This document shows positions 44,824-52,977 of a stretch of DNA of 64,000 bases, one piece after another. The position numbers were made by a program, and so were the translations under genes. The notes beneath the pieces were generated by a model. The model saw only the letters and a program-made list of their open reading frames with translations. It was not told the origin of the DNA and searched no databases. How positions within the stretch are numbered: the first letter of the stretch is position 1; the number at the start of each line of letters is the position of its first letter. This DNA comes from a virus: IMG/VR virus record IMGVR_UViG_3300025012_000026, positions 1 through 64,000 of that record; one strand, given 5' to 3'.

Positions 44824-45264
44824 ATTAATAATCAAGTTTTAATAACTTTAGATAAAAATACATTGGATGAATATAATAAATACTATTTCAATAAATATCC
44901 AAGGAGAAAAGTTGCACCTATCAAGAAACCAATTCCACCATCACTTAACGAATATATTTCCATGATTCGTATGGCACAGAATACACTTAAAGGTAAATAT
45001 AAAGAATTTTCAATATGGTTAGCAGAACATTACAAAATAAATAATCTTAATTTAGATAACGCAATTATTACATATACATTCTATTTTAAAACTCATATAA
45101 GACACGATTTTGATAATCTTATGCTTACCCCTAAATTATGTAACGATGGGTTAGTAGATGCAGGAGTTTTTAAAGATGATTGTGGAGAGTTTTTAAAGTT
45201 GTATTTTAATGAATTTAAATATGATAAAACCAACCCTAGAGTTGAAATGTTGTTAGAATGGTAA
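44824..45264 (+). CDS. rusA: RusA-type Holliday junction resolvase (AUU start proposed)
   Basis: The core IITYTFYFKTHIRHDFDNLMLTPKLCNDGLVDAGVFKDDC carries the RusA acidic pattern (DFDN and later D-D), and KTNPRVEM is the typical ending. The enzyme resolves four-way DNA junctions in phage recombination or before packaging. The only usual start in frame, TTG 44863, has no SD, while the frame continues upstream to ATT 44824 with AGGAG 10 bases before; the intervening residues (NNQVLITLDKNTLDEYNKYY) look real. AUU is therefore proposed. Confidence 0.82.
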   Translation: MNNQVLITLDKNTLDEYNKYYFNKYPRRKVAPIKKPIPPSLNEYISMIRMAQNTLKGKYKEFSIWLAEHYKINNLNLDNAIITYTFYFKTHIRHDFDNLMLTPKLCNDGLVDAGVFKDDCGEFLKLYFNEFKYDKTNPRVEMLLEW

Positions 45265-45397
45265 TTTTAATTGGTAATTGATATTCTAAACCCCTTATAT
45301 AACAACACTTTTCAAATTCTCTAAATGGGAATTTTTATAATTTACAGAGGTATTCAATAAAAATATCTAAAATAATTAAAAAAAGGAATGATTATTA

Positions 45398-45565
45398 ATG
45401 ATTATCAAATCCAAAAGAATTAAAAGATTTCTATACAATTTAGGGTTTGAATTCTCAGTCTTAAATACAAATGGGAAAGAAGAATATTCATTTCCTGAAT
45501 CATCTCAATTAAAAGAATCTATAGATTTTTACTACAAAATAAGGAAGACTTTTGAAAGTCAATAA
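45398..45565 (+). CDS. small hypothetical protein, 55 aa
   Basis: ATG 45398 follows AAAAAGGAATG. The product begins MIIKSKRIKRFLYNLGFEFSV and is basic at the start and acidic in the middle. It ends 29 bases before the helicase gene and shares its transcript. No family is recognised. Confidence 0.6.
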   Translation: MIIKSKRIKRFLYNLGFEFSVLNTNGKEEYSFPESSQLKESIDFYYKIRKTFESQ

Positions 45566-45594
45566 CCTTAAAAACAAGGAGGTCGAAAGACTAA

Positions 45595-47061
45595 ATGGAA
45601 AAACAATACATAAGTGATCTAATTACAAGTGAAAACATTGACAATTGGACTTCAGACAAAATTGTATTTATAGAAGGGCCAACTGGAAGAGGTAAGAGTC
45701 ATTTCATAAAACATACTTTATCAGATCATAATCCATTTAAGAAAATATTAATACTAGTCAATAGAACAATAATTAAGAAACAATCCAAGAAAGAATTATT
45801 AAGAGTAGATATTGATAATATTACAATAATTACTTACCAACACCTAGCAACTCTAATATTAGAGAAAAAGACAGCAGAATTTGAAGGTTATAATTACATA
45901 ATCTGTGATGAAGCACATCATTTTTGTGAAGAAAGTGAATTCATTTTTAATACTGATGTTTCATTTAATTGGGTTATGAGACAATCAGGTATTAAAATAT
46001 TTATGACTGCTACTGCATATTTTATTAAAAATTATTTAACCAAAGAATTAAAATTAGAAATAGATCATTATCATATCAAAAATGAATATGAGTTTATAGA
46101 AAAACTATACTTCTTTGAGAATGATGATGTAATTAAGAAATTGTTGTTTGACTTACCATCTGATGAAAAAGCAATATATTTTACTAATGCTAAGAAAGCA
46201 CATGAAATGAGCGAATTGCTAGAATCATGTGCTTTCTACTGTTCTAAGAATAATTATGATTATTCGAGATATGTAAATTCTGAAGTAGTTGCTTATATTG
46301 AAGAAAATGAGAAATTTGAAGAACAAGTTCTTTGCACAACTAAAGTTATGGATACAGGGGTTAATATTAAGGATGATTTTATTAGGCATATAATAGTAGA
46401 TATTGCGGATTTATCAAGCATAATTCAATGCATTGGAAGAAAAAGAATCAAAGGTAGTGAGAAAATAATAGTTTATATAAAAGATAAGAAAGGCAATTCT
46501 ATTTCAAGAAAATTAGAAAACATTAAAGATAAATTAAGTTATGCAAATATTTTACGGGAAAAAGGTGACATCGCATTAGTACAAGAAAATGCTCATAAAA
46601 ATACTTATGGGAATTTAATTTATGATATTATTAATAAGGATGAGTTGAGAATAGATAAGAAATTAAATGAGTTGATGTATTATACATATAATCAAAATAA
46701 AATAATGTATGAAGGAATATTATTAGATAAGGAAAATGGTTTTAAGAATAAATTGTTTGAGAGGATGGGTATAGAAGATATGGCTTATACTTATCTAGAG
46801 GCAGAATTAGACGCATTAAAATTAGAACATATTTTGGACAGATTAGTTGGCGTTAAAATGTTTAAAGATGAACAGAAAGAATTTAAACAAATGCTACTAA
46901 AGGAATTATTGAATACACCAAAAGCAAATCACGGATCTATAGGATTAAAAACAATTAATTCTCTATTTGATGAAAATAAATTAAATTTTCTAATGAATAG
47001 TAAAACTGAAAGAGCAGGAGAATTAAGAGGTAAAGCATATTGGGTAATATCTAAACTATAA
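45595..47061 (+). CDS. SF2 DEAH-box helicase (488 aa)
   Basis: Motif I GPTGRGKS (28-35), Ia ILVNRT, II CDEAHH with DEAH at 105-108, III TAT at 138-140, IV AIYFTNAKKAHEM, V TTKVMDTGVNI and VI QCIGRKR (278-284) are all present. The C-terminal 170 residues are helical and family-specific. It is likely a DNA helicase for phage replication or recombination, consistent with the RusA gene upstream. ATG 45595 follows CAAGGAGGTCGAAAGACTAA. Confidence 0.92.
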   Translation: MEKQYISDLITSENIDNWTSDKIVFIEGPTGRGKSHFIKHTLSDHNPFKKILILVNRTIIKKQSKKELLRVDIDNITIITYQHLATLILEKKTAEFEGYNYIICDEAHHFCEESEFIFNTDVSFNWVMRQSGIKIFMTATAYFIKNYLTKELKLEIDHYHIKNEYEFIEKLYFFENDDVIKKLLFDLPSDEKAIYFTNAKKAHEMSELLESCAFYCSKNNYDYSRYVNSEVVAYIEENEKFEEQVLCTTKVMDTGVNIKDDFIRHIIVDIADLSSIIQCIGRKRIKGSEKIIVYIKDKKGNSISRKLENIKDKLSYANILREKGDIALVQENAHKNTYGNLIYDIINKDELRIDKKLNELMYYTYNQNKIMYEGILLDKENGFKNKLFERMGIEDMAYTYLEAELDALKLEHILDRLVGVKMFKDEQKEFKQMLLKELLNTPKANHGSIGLKTINSLFDENKLNFLMNSKTERAGELRGKAYWVISKL

Positions 47062-47423
47062 TATAATTTATTGGTATGTTTTTTACCAAATCATATATAA
47101 TATATCTTTTGGTAATTTTCATACCAATAATAACAAATAAAATAATAATTAATAAATCATATCCATGAAGTAATTTTGGGACACCAAAATTGCGTAATGT
47201 TCCGTAGGACAAATATCAAATCAATAAAAACAACAAATAACCCAACGAAGCAAGGTCTTGTATTGCTATGTCGAAATACGCTTCTAGCCATTTCGCTAAC
47301 GCTCAATGACTAGGATTTATTATTTGCTTAAATGATTTGTTAAATTTAATCCACTCATCACAAATTCTTAATAATAAATAAATAAAATTATTGTCGAAAC
47401 AAATCACAATAAAAATCTAGCAA
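47062..47423. other. non-coding spacer with palindromes
   Basis: There is no gene in this stretch. A bilobed palindrome pairs ATTGGTATG (47070-47078) with CATACCAAT (47120-47128) around ACCAAA/TTTGGT (47085-47113). A perfect hairpin AATTTTGG-GACA-CCAAAATT follows at 47172-47191. The rest, 47200-47400, is AT-rich with no strong structure. This may hold a terminator, promoters or a control site for the next gene. Confidence 0.5.
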
Positions 47424-47495
47424 TTTCCTCCTTTTTACTATATACTTAACACAACAAACAAATCCAAATAATCAAATTATAGTAAATGGAGGAAA
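47424..47495 (+). promoter_or_regulatory. SD-sequestering inverted repeat of surface-protein gene
   Basis: 47424-47442 contains TTTCCTCC and continues with an A/T tract to CTATA; it is the near-exact complement of 47478-47495, which holds the gene's SD GGAGGAAA. Only two positions fail to pair. In a read-through mRNA the SD would be buried. A TATACT at 47441-47446, at the end of the left arm, could start a shorter mRNA lacking that arm and so be translatable. Confidence 0.65.
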
Positions 47496-47500
47496 GAAAT

Positions 47501-49117
47501 ATGAAAAGAAAACTATTCCCTAAAAAACTATTAACCACAATTTCCACAATCACATTATCCATTGCTCTATTATTCACATCCTCATCTGTATTACCAACAT
47601 TAGGTGCAACAAACACAAATCCAACAATTAATAGGCTCAGTGGTAATGACCGTTACGACACATCATCTCAAATTGCCAAGCAAGGGTGGTCTAATGGCTC
47701 AGATTCTTGTATTCTTGTCTATGGAGGTAATTATCCTGATGCACTCTCAGCAACACCTTTAGCAAAAAAACTTAATGCTCCAATATTGCTTACGGAAAAC
47801 ACATCGCTTACTCCAATAACAAAGCAGACAATAGTTGATCTGAATGTTAAAAACGTCACAATTATCGGTGGTACAGGTGTATTATCATCTGCAATTGATA
47901 CAGAATTGCAATCAATGAATATTAATGTAACTAGAATTTTTGGTCAAACTCAGTATGATACAGCTATAGAAATTGCTAAACAATTCCCTTCTCCAAATGA
48001 ACTAATAGTCTGCACTGGAGAAGAATTCTCTGACTCACTTTCAATTTCTCCTGTAGCATCAATTAAGCAAATACCGATTATATTGGTTCCTTCTGATAAC
48101 ATGCCAAGTTCAGTAAAAAATTATATTAATACAAATTCAGCAAATATTACGAAATCCTATATAATTGGAAATACAGACATAATTAATGATAATGTTGCCA
48201 ATCAATTTCCAAATGTTGAAAAAATATCAGGTGCAACAAAATATGATAGAAATATAGCCATAAATCAAAAATTCAATAATCAATTTAATTCAAATAATAT
48301 TTGTCTTGCCACTGGTGAGCAATTTCCAGACGCTCTAAGTGGAAGTTCTTATGCATCCAAAATATCTTCTCCAATTATTTTAGTAAATAATGCTACTCCT
48401 AATGGTACGAAAAATTATTATCAGCAAAGATTAACAAATACTGATAATGTAATCGTTTTTGGTGGTACAGCAGTTGTTCCAGATAGTGTAATACAAGGAT
48501 TAGGCAATATAAGTAGTACAGATACGAATGTAAATGTACCTATTACTCCTATTGCACCAATTGCACCAATTGATATTGACAATACTAATATTGTTAATAA
48601 TTCAAATAATACTACTAATTCAAATAACAATAATACTACTACCATAATTAATAATGGATCTTCAAGTATAGATACTTCAACTGGTTGCATTAAAGGTTCT
48701 GTCACTTGGCAGTATAATAAATTTATTGGAACCAAAGCAGATGTCGGAGCAAAAATAGCTTTAATACCAAAAAATCTCAATAAAAATAGTGATAATCCAG
48801 TTTTTTCTTTAACATTATCACAAATACCTCAAGGTCAGAATGGAATTTATACTGCGAAAGCTAATGGATATGGAGAATATGAAATTGCTGATGTTCCAGT
48901 TGGTAGTTATTATTTGTTAATTTCTTCTGTAAACACGAATAATAATATGACAATATCTTCAATTGATCAACAAATATTAAGCAATTTATTGTCTTCAATG
49001 GATTGGAAATTTATTCAACCAACTTTAAAAATTCATAAGTATAATCTAATTAAAGTGCAGATAGAGGGTGGAAAAACCTTGACAGAAAGTTATGACTTTG
49101 GAAACACTTATATTTAG
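47501..49117 (+). CDS. secreted CWB2-repeat cell-wall protein (538 aa)
   Basis: ATG 47501 is preferred over ATG 47486, which lies within the SD region. A Sec signal peptide (KRKLFPKK, then a hydrophobic stretch to about residue 33, cleavage near LGA) is followed by three cell-wall-binding type 2 repeats, e.g. RLSGNDRYDTSSQIAKQGW, VYGGNYPDALSATPLA and VTIIGGTGVL. A low-complexity Asn/Thr/Pro linker leads to a CnaB/carboxypeptidase-regulatory-like domain (CIKGSVTWQYN, YGEYEIADVPVGSYYLLIS). CWB2 repeats anchor clostridial proteins to cell-wall polymer. A prophage-conferred surface change is inferred. Confidence 0.88.
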   Translation: MKRKLFPKKLLTTISTITLSIALLFTSSSVLPTLGATNTNPTINRLSGNDRYDTSSQIAKQGWSNGSDSCILVYGGNYPDALSATPLAKKLNAPILLTENTSLTPITKQTIVDLNVKNVTIIGGTGVLSSAIDTELQSMNINVTRIFGQTQYDTAIEIAKQFPSPNELIVCTGEEFSDSLSISPVASIKQIPIILVPSDNMPSSVKNYINTNSANITKSYIIGNTDIINDNVANQFPNVEKISGATKYDRNIAINQKFNNQFNSNNICLATGEQFPDALSGSSYASKISSPIILVNNATPNGTKNYYQQRLTNTDNVIVFGGTAVVPDSVIQGLGNISSTDTNVNVPITPIAPIAPIDIDNTNIVNNSNNTTNSNNNNTTTIINNGSSSIDTSTGCIKGSVTWQYNKFIGTKADVGAKIALIPKNLNKNSDNPVFSLTLSQIPQGQNGIYTAKANGYGEYEIADVPVGSYYLLISSVNTNNNMTISSIDQQILSNLLSSMDWKFIQPTLKIHKYNLIKVQIEGGKTLTESYDFGNTYI

Positions 49118-49154
49118 TTTAGAGTAAATTTTTTAAGTCAATTAATTCTTTATT

Positions 49155-49181
49155 GACCTCTGATTAGTCAGGGGTCTTTTT
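49155..49181 (+). terminator. intrinsic terminator of surface-protein gene
   Basis: GACCTCTGA (49155-49163) pairs with TCAGGGGTC (49168-49176) across TTAG, followed by five T. The next 170 bases, to the opposing gene's terminator, show nothing else. Confidence 0.88.
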
Positions 49182-49358
49182 GATATTTGTTTTTGATTTT
49201 AATGTTTTTATTGTCGTTATAAAATCGAATTACAAGCGTGAGGATTGACTGTGTTGAGTCAGAAATTTGTTGATTGTATTATCGTATGGGTCTAAATGAT
49301 TTGTTGTGTGTGTTTTGAGAGGATTTGCGGTGATCATGTGATAAAATTATTAAAAGAA

Positions 49359-49388
49359 TAGAGACTCTAAGTTGGATTAGAGTCTCTA
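49359..49388 (-). terminator. terminator of the minus-strand gene
   Basis: TAGAGACTCTAA (49359-49370) and TTAGAGTCTCTA (49377-49388) form a perfect 12-bp stem; on the minus strand it is followed by TTCTTTT. It may also stop rightward read-through. Confidence 0.85.
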
Positions 49389-49417
49389 TAAGAACAATTA
49401 TAATTATAGTGTTTATA

Positions 49418-50161
49418 TTATTTATTCATTGATAATTCTATAATTAGCTCATTTTTATACCTAATTTTTTCATTATTGAGTCTAATTATTTCCGTAGCAT
49501 GATCAATTGCATTTGAAAGAACATTATTTAACTTTAACATATTTTCTTTAATATTTAGTCCATTTTTACACTCTGATAAAATCTTCTTAAATTCTTGTTT
49601 AATTTCTAAACTCTCATTTGGTATATATAATTCTGCACAATAATCTAAATCTAATACACTATTATTAGGTTTATTTAATTTACTAAGATCACAAGTTAAG
49701 AGATTTTTTAAAGTTTTAACATCTTGTGAATCTTCTTCAGTGTCTTCTGTTTTTACTTTTATATAATTTAAATAAGGTAAATTTTCTAAAATATCATTCA
49801 AACTTAAATCAAATAATTCTCCACTTTTTCTTCTCTTATTATCAAAGAATTCATGTAATATTTTTTCTGTTTCGTAGTAATTTACATGTGGTTGTGATAA
49901 TAACATTAATTTGCTGTTACTCTCACATTCATCTACAAGACTATAATTTTTAAATGTACTATTTATGTTTTGTATTCTAATTATTGGATTTTTCGTACAT
50001 CCAATTTTTAAGTAATCACCATATGGAACAATATATACATATCCAAAATAGGGAATGTCAGAATATATAGATTTAACATAATTAAATATACTGTTAATAT
50101 GATTTCCGATATACCAAGGTTCTCCATTTATTTCGATGACTTTAACTTCTTCGTTTAACAT
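49418..50161 (-). CDS. BRO-like/T5orf172 (GIY-YIG) protein, minus strand (247 aa)
   Basis: This is the only minus-strand gene. Residues 5-30 (VKVIEINGEPWYIGNHINSIFNY) resemble the start of a BRO-N domain. Residues 38-120 are a T5orf172/MUG113 GIY-YIG domain: GYVYIVPYGDYLKIGCTKNPIIRI, HVNYYETEKILHEFFDNKRR and SGELFDLSLNDI. The C-terminus is helical. Such proteins accompany lysogeny modules and are thought to bind or cut DNA. AGAGGT lies 8 bases before ATG 50161. It diverges from an XRE gene, so it may be part of a switch. Confidence 0.8.
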   Translation of the reverse strand: MLNEEVKVIEINGEPWYIGNHINSIFNYVKSIYSDIPYFGYVYIVPYGDYLKIGCTKNPIIRIQNINSTFKNYSLVDECESNSKLMLLSQPHVNYYETEKILHEFFDNKRRKSGELFDLSLNDILENLPYLNYIKVKTEDTEEDSQDVKTLKNLLTCDLSKLNKPNNSVLDLDYCAELYIPNESLEIKQEFKKILSECKNGLNIKENMLKLNNVLSNAIDHATEIIRLNNEKIRYKNELIIELSMNK

Positions 50162-50295
50162 TTGGTTACTACCTCTTTCTTTTTTAATTACTTTTATAAT
50201 CTTTACACCCTTATGTATTGATTACCCAAGGCCCATCTCTGATAATAATATCACTTACTTTCTTTATTATATTTTCTATTTGAACCTCCTTTATC

Positions 50296-50324
50296 ATTAT
50301 ACATGGATAAGTTTGATTTGTAAA
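50296..50324 (-). promoter_or_regulatory. minus-strand promoter of the T5orf172 gene
   Basis: On the minus strand TTTACA (50324-50319), a 17-base spacer and a perfect TATAAT (50301-50296) form a sigma-A promoter. The leader to ATG 50161 is about 130 bases and holds an extra AAAGGAGG with no ORF after it. Confidence 0.78.
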
Positions 50325-50341
50325 GTATAAAATAAAATTAA

Positions 50342-50371
50342 TTGACAATGTTTATATGAGTATGATATAAT
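50342..50371 (+). promoter_or_regulatory. divergent + strand promoter for XRE regulator
   Basis: TTGACA (50342-50347), an 18-base spacer and TATAAT (50366-50371) are consensus sigma-A elements. A second candidate, an extended -10 TGGTATAAT at 50461-50469, is only about 19 bases before the ATG. The two divergent promoters at 50296-50371 lie almost back-to-back. Confidence 0.8.
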
Positions 50372-50487
50372 TTATCCATAAAGTTGATTCAAGTCTCTTC
50401 TATCCATTAATACATATACATATGCTTTATATTTTGTTAAGGCATGTGAGTTTGTGAATATGGTATAATAAATGGGAGAAGGGATTG

Positions 50488-50697
50488 ATGGTTGTGGATA
50501 AAGTAGTTAAAAATAGATTAGGAGAAATATTGGGAGAAAGAGGAATATCTCAAACTTGGGTATCTAAAAAGACAGAAGTTACAAGACAAACAATATCTAA
50601 TTTAATTAATCATAGATTTTGTCCAAGTTTAGAATTAGCTTTTAAAATATGTGATGCTTTAGGTTTAGAATTAACTGACGTATTTTATTACGAATAA
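50488..50697 (+). CDS. XRE/Cro-type repressor (69 aa)
   Basis: A complete small HTH protein: ISQTWVSKKTEVTRQTISNLINHRFCPSLELAFKICDALGLEL, with the recognition helix TRQTISNLI. It is probably a dimeric repressor of phage or accessory genes. ATG 50488 is used; TTG 50485 adds one residue. The likely target is the AGTATAC/GTATACT operator at 50735-50757, directly downstream, though this is inference. Confidence 0.9.
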   Translation: MVVDKVVKNRLGEILGERGISQTWVSKKTEVTRQTISNLINHRFCPSLELAFKICDALGLELTDVFYYE

Positions 50698-50727
50698 TAT
50701 TAGTTAAAATATTTTCATATATTGTAT

Positions 50728-50757
50728 TGACATAGTATACATTCTCGTAGTATACTC
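50728..50757 (+). promoter_or_regulatory. promoter with overlapping palindromic operator
   Basis: TTGACA (50728-50733), 18 bases and TATACT (50752-50757) form a promoter. AGTATAC (50735-50741) and GTATACT (50751-50757) are a perfect inverted repeat lying in the spacer and over the -10, an ideal place for repressor binding. It serves the 50816 gene. Confidence 0.78.
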
Positions 50758-50815
50758 TATTTGTAGGGAATAAAAACAAGTCCCTAACATTATTAGAGTA
50801 AAGGGGATAAGATTT

Positions 50816-51451
50816 ATGAAAAATACTAAACAAACTTCTAAATCCAAACTATCCTTCAATGACACAATGGAATTAAATATTCTCGAAACCTTAGAAGTTA
50901 GAACATCTCATTTATGTAATGAACTAAGACTCAATACAGACATCCACATTTCTTGGGCAGATTTATGTAAAATTATTTCTCCTTCTAATCCAATTAAAAT
51001 TGCTGATAAAATTCATGCTTATTATAATGGTTTAGAAATTATGAATGATGAAGTTTATCATAAGATTTATGACTCCATTTATGACATTGGTAAGAATGAT
51101 GATAAATTCTATCATTGTGATGTTTTATGGATTAGTAGTATTTCTCAGATTATCTATGAGAATTTTAAGGATCAATGGGAAGTTGTAGTAAAAATTATGA
51201 AAGAAATACATAGTATGTATGGGAGTTTTGATTTAGACTTTATATTTAGCGAAGCAATTCTAACTATGAGAGAAAGATGTTTAATTGGTGATGAATTGTT
51301 TACTTGTGTTTATGAGTATAAAAAGTGCAATGGATGTGTTGAGAAAGAGATTGATAAAAGTTATGAGGATTATTATGAATATGAAGAGGAAAATTATAGG
51401 TGTGATTATGGTGGTGATGATTTAGAATTGGGAAATAGGATTTTGCATTAG
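50816..51451 (+). CDS. hypothetical protein under own promoter (211 aa)
   Basis: ATG 50816 follows AAAGGGGATAAGATTT. The product is helical and acidic, ends in a DYYEYEEENYRCDYGGDDLEL tail, and has a CNGC pair. No family is recognised. Its dedicated promoter and operator suggest a lysogeny- or accessory-type gene regulated by the adjacent XRE protein. Confidence 0.7.
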   Translation: MKNTKQTSKSKLSFNDTMELNILETLEVRTSHLCNELRLNTDIHISWADLCKIISPSNPIKIADKIHAYYNGLEIMNDEVYHKIYDSIYDIGKNDDKFYHCDVLWISSISQIIYENFKDQWEVVVKIMKEIHSMYGSFDLDFIFSEAILTMRERCLIGDELFTCVYEYKKCNGCVEKEIDKSYEDYYEYEEENYRCDYGGDDLELGNRILH

Positions 51452-51483
51452 TAAGATTGTGATTATTGTGGTTTGATTGTTTT

Positions 51484-51554
51484 ACAGAGGATAAAAGTTG
51501 AGAGTAATTAACTCAATGGGCAAACTCCACCCTCCTCTGTATTTATATATTTTT
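51484..51554 (+). terminator. terminator-like nested hairpin
   Basis: ACAGAGGA (51484-51491) pairs with TCCTCTGT (51533-51540) around TTGAG/CTCAA (51498-51516), followed by ATTTATATATTTTT. Confidence 0.65.
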
Positions 51555-51597
51555 ATGGTTTAGGTGGAGTAAATAAAAATTGGAGGATGAAAGAGAT

Positions 51598-52746
51598 ATG
51601 AGTAAGAAATATACATATGAAGAAGTTAAGAAATTTGTTAATGATTTAGGATATGAATTAATTGGTGAATACAGAAATAGTCATGAAAAAATAATCTTAA
51701 AAGATGTATTTGGTTATTATTATTCAATTAATTTAAATAATCTAAAAAACAATAAAATTCCTAGTAAATTCGGAATTGATAATCCGTATATAATTATAAA
51801 TTTAAAATTGCTGTTAATTTTAAATTTTAATGAATTTTATTTAGTTGAAGATAATGATTATTCTGGAGTTAAAAGCAAAATAATTTTAAAAGACAAATTT
51901 GGTTACTTTTATAGTGTTTCAGTGGATAGTTTACAACAAAATAAATATCCATTAAGATTCCACCCATCAAATCCTTTTAGTATTCAGAATATCAAATTAT
52001 GGCTTAATTTAAATAATAAATCATTTAAATTAGTAAGTGCTCAGTATAAAGGAAATGATAAGCTTTTGATTTTTATAGATAAAAATAGGTATTACTATAA
52101 TTGTCGTTTTGCAGACATGCAAAGAGGCAAGGTTCCAGACAGATTTAATAAAAGCAATGTATTTACGATAGACAATATAAAACTTTGGTGTAAATTAACA
52201 AATAAAGATTTTGAATTATTAAGCAATAAATTTTTAGGGAGTGGCGATTATTTAAAATGGAAATGTTTAAAATGCAATGATGAATTTGATAAAATTTGGG
52301 AAAATATTAAAGAAAATAGAGGTTGTCCAGCATGCAACAAATCTAAAGGGGAAAAGGAATGTAAAAGGGTTTTTCTTTCTAAGGGTTTTATTGAAATTAC
52401 TCAAGAAGATTATAATAAACTATTAGATATTGATAAAAATCTTAATATATATATTATCTGTCAGAAAACTTTTGAAGGTTTATTAGGGATTAGAAATGGT
52501 TTATTATCATATGATTTCTTTATACCTAAATATAACTTGCTTATTGAATACCAAGGAGAATTTCATGATGGTAATGGAAATTATTATATGAAGAAAAATC
52601 TTAAGAAGCAAAAAGAACATGACAGACGTAAGAGAGAATATAGTGAAAATAATAACATTAACTTATCAGAAATTTGGTATTGGGATTATGATAATATAGA
52701 AAATATTTTAGATAAGATTTTAGACAAAGAAGAGTTTGCGGGTTAG
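51598..52746 (+). CDS. Vsr/PD-(D/E)XK-like homing endonuclease (382 aa)
   Basis: ATG 51598 follows GGAGGATGAAAGAG. The first 230 residues contain repeated units that read DKFGYFYSVSVDSLQQNKYP and similar, a DNA-recognition repeat of AP2-like or zinc-finger-less type. CLKC...CPACNKSKGE is a zinc knuckle. The nuclease core is LLSYDFFIPKYNLLIEYQGEFHD with D, E-x-Q and H, and a later KEHDRRKREY helix. It is similar in style to the 31597 and 41896 enzymes. Its insertion may have broken the gene whose end remains at 52743-52886. Confidence 0.8.
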   Translation: MSKKYTYEEVKKFVNDLGYELIGEYRNSHEKIILKDVFGYYYSINLNNLKNNKIPSKFGIDNPYIIINLKLLLILNFNEFYLVEDNDYSGVKSKIILKDKFGYFYSVSVDSLQQNKYPLRFHPSNPFSIQNIKLWLNLNNKSFKLVSAQYKGNDKLLIFIDKNRYYYNCRFADMQRGKVPDRFNKSNVFTIDNIKLWCKLTNKDFELLSNKFLGSGDYLKWKCLKCNDEFDKIWENIKENRGCPACNKSKGEKECKRVFLSKGFIEITQEDYNKLLDIDKNLNIYIICQKTFEGLLGIRNGLLSYDFFIPKYNLLIEYQGEFHDGNGNYYMKKNLKKQKEHDRRKREYSENNNINLSEIWYWDYDNIENILDKILDKEEFAG

Positions 52747-52886
52747 ATAAAAATCAATTCTATAAATCAAGAGATGATATTATCTTTATAGATTTATATC
52801 CTGATGACTTAAAGAATAATTGTGAAGGAGTGAAAGATAAATTAAGTAAAGTGTTGTCAGAATTAGAAGAGAAGCATAGTTTTTAA
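52743..52886 (+). pseudogene. orphan C-terminal gene fragment
   Basis: A 47-codon frame overlapping the nuclease stop reads LDKNQFYKSRDDIIFIDLYP and ends in KDKLSKVLSELEEKHSF before TAA 52884-52886. It has protein-like composition but no start codon or SD. It looks like the tail end of a gene displaced by the nuclease, or of an older longer nuclease reading frame. Confidence 0.5.
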
Positions 52887-52911
52887 TACAATTTCAAGTT
52901 TTTGTTGTATA

Positions 52912-52968
52912 TGACCTCCTATTATCATATAATGAATATAACTTTAATAATTTAATAATAGGAGGTCA
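52912..52968 (+). promoter_or_regulatory. SD-sequestering inverted repeat of lipoprotein gene
   Basis: TGACCTCCTATTAT (52912-52925) is the exact complement of ATAATAGGAGGTCA (52955-52968), which holds the SD of the lipoprotein gene. A TATAAT at 52928-52933 lies just after the left arm, the same distance from CCTCC (13 bases) as in the 47424 element. Transcripts from upstream would mask the SD; transcripts started inside would not. Confidence 0.72.
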
Positions 52969-52977
52969 AAAAACAAT

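Noticed and set aside
50281-50301. third copy of CCTCCT followed by TATACA 13 bases on, like the two anti-SD elements
   Set aside because: No complementary SD lies downstream on the + strand, and the bases are explained by the minus-strand promoter and an AAAGGAGG on that strand.
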